From the NCBI GenBank assembly GCA_012838205.1, contig DUPR01000025.1, positions 1 through 5,487 of the forward strand: a stretch of 5,487 bases of DNA, read 5' to 3'. The position numbers and the translations under genes were made by a program. This document shows, in pieces, positions 1 through 5,487 of this stretch. This DNA comes from Methanobacterium sp. (lineage in GTDB: Archaea > Methanobacteriota > Methanobacteria > Methanobacteriales > Methanobacteriaceae). Each line of letters starts with the position of its first letter. Position 1 is the first letter of the stretch. A model generated the notes under the pieces. It did not search any database and was not told the DNA's origin. It saw nothing but the letters and a program-made list of their open reading frames with translations.

Positions 1-3000
1 AATTGTTCTGGGATACTTCATAAGTTTTAGAAGACCCATCAGTACCCGCAGTCTCAGCAGACTCAGCTCCAGATTGGGATTCAGATGCACTTTGATCTCC
101 GCGTTCTGTAGCTCTTTGACTTCCAGATGAATCACCAGTTGAAGAAGATGCTCCTGGGGACGAAGTTGGATTAGTTGGTTTGGAAGGTGTTTCTGTAGAA
201 CCAACATTTACTGTTTTACCAGTAGCTGCCTCCATAATCGATGCGAATTCCTGGAGTTGTTGTGAACTCAGTGTAGACCCTACCACCACATAATTGGTGA
301 AGTCAATGTTTCCACAAGTGTGGTGACAGCATACAACACCATTCGCGAGAATGGTATTCATGTAGATGTCTTTCAGTTGAGTTGTTACCGCAGCATCAGG
401 ATTCCACATACCTCTACGGACAGCTTCCAGTAACCATGCAGCTGTCGAGGCAAATGCGTGTGGATTCGCATTTAAAAACTGATTTTTGACTGCATTATTC
501 AAGAAATACGTTTCCATTGTTTGCTGCCAAATCCAGTCCGATACTGCTTCAGGAGTTACCACATCCCATGCAAACAAGTTACCAACTTCACTAGCTATAT
601 GGTTAGCTCCTGAAAATCCTTCATTGAGCATACCTTCAATCCATTTAGGATTTAATAGCCGGGTTCTGACTTCATTGGACATGAACTGGCCAAGAGTCTG
701 AATATGAGGGTTGGTTCTGGTGTTAGCAATGTAGACATTCACATCCTTACCGGAAAGAGTTTTAGCAGATAGGGTTAGGCCACCTAGGAACTGGAAGACA
801 TCATCATTGTCTAAAAGCCCATAATTGTTGTCTCTAACCTGTATGGTTGCATCAACATTTTTTAGATTGTTTTTAAACGCTTCCAAACCACTGAGCCCGT
901 AAACACCGCTACCATAAATATAGGACATCCTAGACAAGTAAGTGTCTACTAAATCTGTTGTTCCATCCCATTTGGAAGTAGCTGGTATTTGTTGACCTAT
1001 TCCAGTCCCGTAGGCTTCTGGTGGTGGTCCAAATATGCGGGATCCAGCTAGAATTTCTGCATCAGCAGTATTCATGCCATTTTGGGTGTACTTATTCAGA
1101 TCTGCCAAGTAATGTTTCCGGATGTAGTTATTTTCAGGGCTTTCCTGAAGATTAGCAACTTGTCGGACTGCTTGGTCAATGATTCCCACTGTGTAGGAGA
1201 ATGTGTCTCTGAAAAGACCGCTGATAGTTATTAGGACGTCAGTTCGAGGTCTTTGGATGGTTGCACCATTTACGGTTAGGGTTAATTTATCCAATGGAGT
1301 GATTTTAACTCCAGTGAATTTACCGTTTTTATCCCAGACCGGTTCCAATCCCATGTATCGTAAGATCATTGCCAAACTCTGACCACAAGTTCTCATGGTC
1401 TCTGTGGACCAGAGTACAATGCCAACAGTTTCTGGGAAGCGTCCATTCTCTGCATAAAAAGCTGCCAGCATTTCATCTGCCAGTTTAGAACCAATATTCC
1501 AGGCAGTTTTGTCTGGTACTGTTCGTGGGTCGAAAGAATAGAAGTTGGTACCGGTGGGTAGAACATCTTCTGCTCTGCGGATAGGGTCACCACCTAATGA
1601 TGGTAATATGTACTCCCCTCGTAGTGCTGCCAGTAAGTTCTGCATTTCATAGTTTTGGGATAGTAATTTCCGAAGCATTACCCGGTAATCATTATTATCC
1701 CGGTTAACTGGGTCGAAACTAACAATGGATTCCACCATCTGATCCAAGATTTCTCCAGAAAGGGTGGCACCAAATGTGTGCAATCCATATGGCATGAGTG
1801 TTGCTGCAATTTCTTCTAGATGATGCTGGATCTCGTTTTTAATGGTTGTAAATGATGTTGTTTCCAAATTAAGGTTTATATCCTCATTCAAATTTAGTTT
1901 AGCAATTAAGGCCAAGATTTCATTTTGAAGGATTGATTTTCTTTGTGGATCGCTGGTGCTGTCGTAGCTGTTCATCAGATCTTGCAAAATTGCCAGATCA
2001 CCATAAAGACCAGAGGCAATGATGGGTGCGGTTAAATGGTCGATGATAACTGCGTATCCTCTTCTTTTGGCTTGGGTTCCTTCCCCAGTGTTATCCACAA
2101 TGTAGGGGTAGATGTTGGGTATGTCTCCCAGGAGGATATCCGGCCAGTCGTCTTCACCTAGTCCCACACTTCTCCCTGGTAACCATTCTAGTGTTCCATG
2201 TGTTCCTAAGTGTATCACTGCGTTGGCTTGCATTGAATTCTGCAGCCACATGTAGAATGCTATGTATTGGTGTGTTGGGGGTAGGGTTGCTGAGTGGGTG
2301 ATGTCTATGGAGTTTTCTCCCCATCCACGCATTGGCTGAGCTCCTAGGAATATGTTACCAAGCATTATGCCGGGGATGATAATGTTTCCGTTGTAAACCA
2401 TCACGTTCCCAGGGACAGTGCCCCATGTTGCAATTACTTCTTGTTGGAGTTCTTGTGGTAGGGTGCTGAACCATTGCCTGTATTGCTCGACAGGTATGTT
2501 GATGGCACCAGCTTCCACTAACTTTTTTAGTTCTCCAGGGGCCCATGAACCAACGTTATTACCTACAGTGGTTAACACGTTGATTATGTACTCCACGGAG
2601 TACTCATCAGGGATTGTGTAACCTTCTGCTTTTAGAGCCTTTAATATTTCAGTTATACTTGCAGGTACATTGAGATATGATGCTTCTACTCCATCTTTTC
2701 CACCTGAAAGGTTGTAATAGATCATTGCTATTTTTTTCTCGGCTTCAGGTAGTGTCTGGAGCTGTGTCCAGTTGAAAACCCTATTTATCACTCGTTCCAC
2801 CCTATCAGCTAATGGAGTGTATCTTTTGACACTAATTCCTGTGTAAGGATCAGTTTCGGCTGATTCAACTCCACCCAGCATAATGGGTTCGATCCTTCCC
2901 TCCATCTCTGGGAAAGCTACTTGCCAGTAAATTTCACTTGAAAGTCCAGATGAGTCATTTTTCCAGTTTTCTAGGTCAGCTGCATAGATAGGTGCGAAAA

Positions 3001-4249
3001 TAGGTACACCTAACTTTTTCAGCAAGGTTACGCTCTGGTTTAATGATGATGCCGTATCAGCACTGGAATAAACCATGGTGTAACCAACACAGGCCACTAA
3101 GGCACTTATCCTAACTTTGTTACCCTCCATGAAGAAGTTGTTTATGGCATTTAATCGACCATTGTTCCCATTAGTTATAGCTAGAATTGCGTTGAGACCT
3201 TTTTCTTCCAATCCCTTGAGAATTGATTCTAGCATGGCGCCATTTCCATTGAGGAAAATAGTATTATAACCGACAATTCCAATCCATGGAGCATTTGATT
3301 TGTAGTGTCCACTTTGAATGTACCAGTTGTAATAGTCGTTCCAATTGTTAAACATGGGTGTTGCTGAGTCTGGATGGTATATGAATTGCAAGGGGTATAC
3401 AACTGGACTCAGATCCTTAGAAGGATCAATAGCCATTCCAACATTATGAAGAACTTTCAACTGGAAACGGGCCATATTTTCTTCGCCTGAGTTATCCCAA
3501 TACAATTTTAATTCACTGTCATCAGAATCAACTGATGGATCATTTAGAAATGCTACTCCACATTTTACGGACCGTATCTGGGCAGTTGTACCACTTATGA
3601 GTTCTTTCAATTTGGCAACGGTGCCTGGTTCACTTATCATCTGGATTATGATAACATCTGCTTTGGCAGCAAATTGCCGTATTCTATCTTCAATTGTGGC
3701 ATCACCAGAGGTAATCTCCGTGTTAGTGAAATGGTTCAAATTGAAATAGTATCCCTCATTTCTTAGTGCTTGGTTGGAGTTGACAAATGCAGGGGCTGCG
3801 TTGGGTGATCCACTCAATATAAGCAAGTTGTAAGCCCTCAAACTTAAAGTGGCATTCCCATAAAGAACTGGGTCATGGGAAGCTAACTGTGAAACGAGTA
3901 CAGTCACTGTTTTATTGACGTGTCCTAGGGCACCAATATTCAAGTTGAATTTGGTTTTATCACTGAAAAAATTCACTTTGTACTGATTATTTCCACTTTT
4001 TGTTACGGTTATTCCATTTATAGTATTTCCATCAGTGTCCGTTACTGTTATATTCGGTAATTTATTTCCAGAAAGAGCTTCCGGATGTTCTAAGTTGATG
4101 TTTAGTGTTATCTCTGGATCGATTTCATTGTAGCTATTGGTAATATTTTCAACACCACCTACCTCTTGTGAATCTTCTGCTGATACCGCCCCGCATAGGA
4201 GCAGTGCGAAAACAATTGTCATTACTAGTAAAATCGCTTGTTTTCTCAT
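1..4249 (-). CDS. cobN: Secreted CobN-family (cobaltochelatase/Mg-chelatase H-type) protein, 3' end outside window
   Basis: The frame is open for 1416 codons from ATG 4249-4247 and leaves the window without a stop. Residues 1-24 form a signal peptide: MRK, a hydrophobic stretch, then a probable cut after AVSA. About 35-120 is a beta-rich domain with sequons N35, N66, N112 and N132. The CobN core runs from about 138 to 1345. Its family signatures are HLGTHGTLEWLPGR (680-693), GEGTQAKRR (722-730), DVLPTGTNFYSFDPR (895-909), FRDTF (1013-1017) and RIFGPPPEAYG (1071-1081). A Cys/His cluster CCHHTC lies at 1307-1312. From about 1351 the chain is a Ser/Thr/Gly/Glu-rich linker, probably leading to a membrane anchor beyond the edge. 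Classical CobN is a cytoplasmic protein of roughly 1250-1300 residues that inserts cobalt into a corrin ring with the ATPases CobS and CobT. A secreted form cannot readily use them, so its role is unknown; tetrapyrrole binding, metal removal or salvage are possibilities. Family assignment is secure; the symbol marks homology only. Confidence 0.93.
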   Translation of the reverse strand, partial: MRKQAILLVMTIVFALLLCGAVSAEDSQEVGGVENITNSYNEIDPEITLNINLEHPEALSGNKLPNITVTDTDGNTINGITVTKSGNNQYKVNFFSDKTKFNLNIGALGHVNKTVTVLVSQLASHDPVLYGNATLSLRAYNLLILSGSPNAAPAFVNSNQALRNEGYYFNLNHFTNTEITSGDATIEDRIRQFAAKADVIIIQMISEPGTVAKLKELISGTTAQIRSVKCGVAFLNDPSVDSDDSELKLYWDNSGEENMARFQLKVLHNVGMAIDPSKDLSPVVYPLQFIYHPDSATPMFNNWNDYYNWYIQSGHYKSNAPWIGIVGYNTIFLNGNGAMLESILKGLEEKGLNAILAITNGNNGRLNAINNFFMEGNKVRISALVACVGYTMVYSSADTASSLNQSVTLLKKLGVPIFAPIYAADLENWKNDSSGLSSEIYWQVAFPEMEGRIEPIMLGGVESAETDPYTGISVKRYTPLADRVERVINRVFNWTQLQTLPEAEKKIAMIYYNLSGGKDGVEASYLNVPASITEILKALKAEGYTIPDEYSVEYIINVLTTVGNNVGSWAPGELKKLVEAGAINIPVEQYRQWFSTLPQELQQEVIATWGTVPGNVMVYNGNIIIPGIMLGNIFLGAQPMRGWGENSIDITHSATLPPTHQYIAFYMWLQNSMQANAVIHLGTHGTLEWLPGRSVGLGEDDWPDILLGDIPNIYPYIVDNTGEGTQAKRRGYAVIIDHLTAPIIASGLYGDLAILQDLMNSYDSTSDPQRKSILQNEILALIAKLNLNEDINLNLETTSFTTIKNEIQHHLEEIAATLMPYGLHTFGATLSGEILDQMVESIVSFDPVNRDNNDYRVMLRKLLSQNYEMQNLLAALRGEYILPSLGGDPIRRAEDVLPTGTNFYSFDPRTVPDKTAWNIGSKLADEMLAAFYAENGRFPETVGIVLWSTETMRTCGQSLAMILRYMGLEPVWDKNGKFTGVKITPLDKLTLTVNGATIQRPRTDVLITISGLFRDTFSYTVGIIDQAVRQVANLQESPENNYIRKHYLADLNKYTQNGMNTADAEILAGSRIFGPPPEAYGTGIGQQIPATSKWDGTTDLVDTYLSRMSYIYGSGVYGLSGLEAFKNNLKNVDATIQVRDNNYGLLDNDDVFQFLGGLTLSAKTLSGKDVNVYIANTRTNPHIQTLGQFMSNEVRTRLLNPKWIEGMLNEGFSGANHIASEVGNLFAWDVVTPEAVSDWIWQQTMETYFLNNAVKNQFLNANPHAFASTAAWLLEAVRRGMWNPDAAVTTQLKDIYMNTILANGVVCCHHTCGNIDFTNYVVVGSTLSSQQLQEFASIMEAATGKTVNVGSTETPSKPTNPTSSPGASSSTGDSSGSQRATERGDQSASESQSGAESAETAGTDGSSKTYEVSQNN

Positions 4250-4253
4250 ATTT

Positions 4254-4261
4254 TCACCTCC
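4254..4261 (-). promoter_or_regulatory. Ribosome-binding site of the cobN-like gene
   Basis: The minus strand reads GGAGGTGA, followed by AAAT and the ATG at 4249. This is a near-perfect match to the 3' end of archaeal 16S rRNA at a normal distance (GGAGG to ATG is 7 bases). It fixes the start so that the protein begins with a complete signal peptide. Confidence 0.9.
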
Positions 4262-4269
4262 ATTTTTTT

Positions 4270-4440
4270 TTAAGCAAAAATTGATCGTTCAATTATTGCT
4301 TGACTACAATGATCGATAATAATCCCATATAAATTTATCCATAATAATTGAAAATAAATCAAGTAAAGTTTAAATAATAGGAAGTAAAATGAATGGTTGA
4401 CAATCCATATACCTACAAAAAATGATACCAAAGGGTCCAT
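4270..4440 (-). CDS. Possible small hydrophobic membrane peptide (56 codons)
   Basis: An open frame from ATG 4440-4438 to TAA 4272-4270 encodes a 56-residue, very hydrophobic peptide beginning MDPLVSFFVGIWIV and rich in Phe, Leu, Ile and Tyr, with enough nonpolar length for one or two membrane spans. AAGGAG stands upstream, but only three bases (TTT) separate it from the ATG, which is short. The stop lies 20 bases before the cobN start, an operon-like distance, so it could be a leader or partner peptide for cobN. Against this, random A+T-rich DNA tends to produce such compositions, no family is recognised, and the frame covers the candidate cobN TATA box. Probably not a gene, but it cannot be excluded. 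Confidence 0.2.
   Translation of the reverse strand: MDPLVSFFVGIWIVNHSFYFLLFKLYLIYFQLLWINLYGIIIDHCSQAIIERSIFA
4279..4294. repeat. 16-base palindrome in the predicted cobN leader
   Basis: AATTGATCGTTCAATT has perfect 6-base arms (AATTGA/TCAATT) around a 4-base centre. It lies between the candidate TATA box and the ribosome-binding site, around the predicted start of transcription or just downstream. That position suits an operator for a dimeric repressor. In RNA the minus strand gives a weak A-U stem followed by several U, so a small attenuator is another reading. The arms are mostly A/T, so chance is not excluded. Confidence 0.35.
4326..4340 (-). promoter_or_regulatory. Candidate archaeal TATA box and BRE for cobN
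   Basis: The minus strand reads GGATAAA followed by TTTATATG, close to the methanogen TATA consensus TTTATATA with a purine-rich BRE-like stretch just upstream. Transcription would be expected to start about 22-27 bases downstream, near 4300-4306, giving a leader of roughly 50 bases that includes the palindrome at 4279-4294. The surrounding DNA is so A+T-rich that chance matches are common, so this is a prediction only. Confidence 0.5.
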
Positions 4441-4472
4441 AAACTCCTTGTTTTCCTTACGGTGTCACAAAA

Positions 4473-4499
4473 AAGGGACTTAGACCTCCTAAGTCCCTT
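4473..4499 (-). terminator. Perfect 11-bp hairpin with T run, probable terminator
   Basis: AAGGGACTTAG and CTAAGTCCCTT are exact inverse complements separated by five bases. Going along the minus strand, the stem ends in a run of six T (4474-4469, two of them in the stem), a classic terminator layout that would stop transcription from the region at 4610-5487 before cobN. The plus-strand side is also T-rich (4501-4515), so it may work in both directions, though no plus-strand gene feeds it. On the minus strand the loop and its closing bases read GGAGGT, a Shine-Dalgarno-like sequence. Confidence 0.65.
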
Positions 4500-4609
4500 A
4501 TATATTATTATTTTTCACAATTTCAGAAGAAGAATTTATTAATTAAACACTAAATAAATTATAAGCAAGAGACTATTTTATCAAGAATGTTTTTATAATT
4601 CTATTACGA
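4500..4609. other. A+T-rich spacer without a recognisable gene
   Basis: This stretch lies between the hairpin and the end of the decayed coding region. No credible reading frame is seen on either strand. The minus strand contains TATATAA at 4504-4498, which could serve as a TATA box for transcription toward cobN, but it directly abuts the hairpin and the base composition makes chance likely. A short A/T inverted repeat (4533-4540 with 4553-4560) is present and given no weight. Confidence 0.5.
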
Positions 4610-5487
4610 TTAATTTTTACTGTGCCTAAAATTGAAAATGACAATAATACACCCAGCGTATATGTTATTTATTACTTTTTTCTGATAATCTTTGCCTTCT
4701 TTTTCAATAATCCCTACTACTTGGCAACTTTTTTAATCTCATCTCCGTTTTAATTGCCACGTAGGGCATCAACCATGAATTTAAAAATTTTATCCGGTTT
4801 TTTATTCCCATGTCCATCCTGATAATCATATTAAACCCCCTGACATCCAAGGTTGGCAGCACCCTGATATATAAATATTCTTTGAAACATCCCGCATTGC
4901 ATCTATCAAATCACCATTAGAAAGTTCCAGCTCGGTATTTATCTTGTCCCGGCCAAAATCAATTAAGTCTATTATCATTAAGGGTAGTAACAATGGTGCA
5001 AATAATTTCGCTGTTACAATTGTTTCTCCTTCAAAAGTAAATGTTCCCAATATTGAGGCAAAATTACCTAATAAAAACATAACATCACTAATAGAATGAA
5101 ACTGCTCTGGCCAAACATCTAGATTACTGCTGGTTAAGTTCTGTGCCAACTGAATACTCCGGTTAGTTATCTGGTCATGGAAACAGTAAAACACCACAAA
5201 TAACACCATTACCAGCATCACGAACAATACCAGTCTCGGAATCAAACACCAGGAAATTACTATTATTTCCTTCAGACTTTATTATAATATAACCATTTGA
5301 ATAAAACCTTCCAAACTCATATTATTGAATAAATAATCATATATTAAATCTATTACTACCGAATTAACAGACGAACTAGTAATACTGAACTGACTTTCCC
5401 CTAAATTCTCCATCACAGCAATTCAATGGTTGAGATCTCAGAAGAACATACTGAGTTGTAGAGTATGGTGTTTTTAAGTGAGCCTAT
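4610..5487 (-). pseudogene. Decayed protein-coding gene(s), multiple frameshifts and stops, 5' part outside window
   Basis: Read on the minus strand, protein-like sequence passes from frame to frame. An open piece runs from the right edge to 5416 (SVCSSEISTIELL, then TGA). The next is 5422-5285 (VMENLGESQFSITSSS, then two TAA). A third is 5321-5175 (GNNSNFLVFDSETGIVRD, then TGA), and a fourth is the frame ending at 4826. Then come 4869-4834 (YQGAANLGCQGV, TAA), 4830-4753 (NKKPDKIFKFMVDALRGN, TAA) and 4749-4720 (NGDEIKKVAK, TAG TAG). The last piece is 4720-4613 (EKEGKDYQKKVINNIYAG, TAA). Consecutive pieces join at or near overlapping ends, as expected if small insertions and deletions broke a longer gene of about 270 or more codons. 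No piece has a convincing ribosome-binding site. The family is not recognised. Two adjacent genes rather than one are possible, with the boundary near 4750. Sequencing error is less likely because cobN next door is intact. Confidence 0.6.
4826..5245 (-). CDS. Hypothetical membrane protein or, more likely, longest open piece of the decayed gene
   Basis: This 139-codon frame can start only at a TTG (5245-5243) if the whole of it is used; there is no Shine-Dalgarno sequence at a usable distance. Residues 4-22 form a strongly hydrophobic segment (LVLFVMLVMVLF), and residues 81-95 form a second (LFAPLLLPLMII). The rest is mixed and protein-like, for example NLDVWPEQFHSISDV (41-55) and ELSNGDLIDAMRDVSKN (107-123). 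Over the first hydrophobic segment another frame reads FLVFDSETGIVRDAGNG, which looks more like real protein, so the apparent membrane helix may be an out-of-frame artefact. The last residues (ISGCCQPWMSGG) are likewise matched by a better-looking alternative (YQGAANLGCQGV). No homologue is recognised. It could be expressed as a small membrane protein, but decay explains more of the evidence. Confidence 0.35.
   Translation of the reverse strand: MIPRLVLFVMLVMVLFVVFYCFHDQITNRSIQLAQNLTSSNLDVWPEQFHSISDVMFLLGNFASILGTFTFEGETIVTAKLFAPLLLPLMIIDLIDFGRDKINTELELSNGDLIDAMRDVSKNIYISGCCQPWMSGGLI

Noticed and set aside
486..701. Plus-strand open frame of 71 codons opposite cobN
   Set aside because: It lies entirely inside the intact minus-strand cobN frame, has no ribosome-binding site and no recognisable protein features.
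1393..1593. Minus-strand 66-codon frame inside cobN
   Set aside because: It overlaps the DVLPTGTNFYSFDPR signature region of cobN in another frame on the same strand; there is no independent support.
2355..2621. Two overlapping open frames (minus 2355-2546 and plus 2418-2621) inside cobN
   Set aside because: Both are alternative-frame shadows over a conserved part of the CobN core; their composition is not protein-like.
4188..4249. Lipoprotein signal at the cobN N-terminus
   Set aside because: The only nearby cysteine (C19) follows LLL instead of a small residue, so the lipobox is not met; an AVSA cleavage site fits better.
4137..4319. Plus-strand 60-codon frame across the cobN start
   Set aside because: It is antisense to the signal peptide and leader of cobN, and no ribosome-binding site was recognised.
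4533..4560. 8-base inverted repeat AATTTATT/AATAAATT
   Set aside because: It is made only of A and T in A+T-rich DNA, with a 12-base spacer; expected by chance.
4610..5487. Stop-codon recoding or programmed frameshifting to explain the broken frames
   Set aside because: There are too many switches, and most of the stops are TAA or TGA, not the TAG read as pyrrolysine in some methanogens; no slippery site with a downstream structure stands out.
1..5487. CRISPR arrays, tRNA or rRNA genes, insertion sequences
   Set aside because: No regularly spaced repeats, cloverleaf-like segments, rRNA-like sequence, transposase motifs or terminal inverted repeats were seen on reading both strands.

Overview
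The window looks like chromosomal DNA of a methanogenic archaeon, most likely of the Methanobacteriales (Methanobacterium or a close relative). The signs are a strong GGAGGTGA ribosome-binding site, archaeal TATA-type promoter sequence, very A+T-rich intergenic DNA, frequent AGA/AGG and ATA codons, and a large secreted CobN-family chelatase of a type known from methanogens. The lineage is inferred from these features, not from a marker gene.

Positions 1-4249 (minus strand) hold one uninterrupted reading frame of 1416 codons that runs off the left edge. It encodes a CobN/magnesium-chelatase H-type protein with three additions to the normal cytoplasmic enzyme: an N-terminal signal peptide, a beta-rich N-terminal domain with four N-glycosylation sequons, and a long Ser/Thr/Gly-rich C-terminal linker that continues past the window. 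The protein is therefore predicted to act outside the membrane, away from the cytoplasmic AAA+ partners that normally drive this chelatase class.

Positions 4250-4609 are the A+T-rich region upstream of cobN. It contains the cobN ribosome-binding site, a candidate TATA box, a 16-base palindrome in the predicted leader, a possible 56-codon hydrophobic ORF ending just upstream of cobN, and a perfect 11-bp hairpin followed on the minus strand by a T run, which looks like a terminator.

Positions 4610-5487 (minus strand) look like the decayed remains of one or more protein genes. Protein-like sequence continues from the right edge to about 4610 but changes frame at least five times and crosses in-frame stops. 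The longest open piece is 139 codons (4826-5245). The neighbouring cobN frame is intact over 4.2 kb, so genuine decay is more likely than poor sequence quality. The family of the relic was not recognised.

Open frames on the plus strand opposite cobN are judged to be shadows of cobN and are not annotated.
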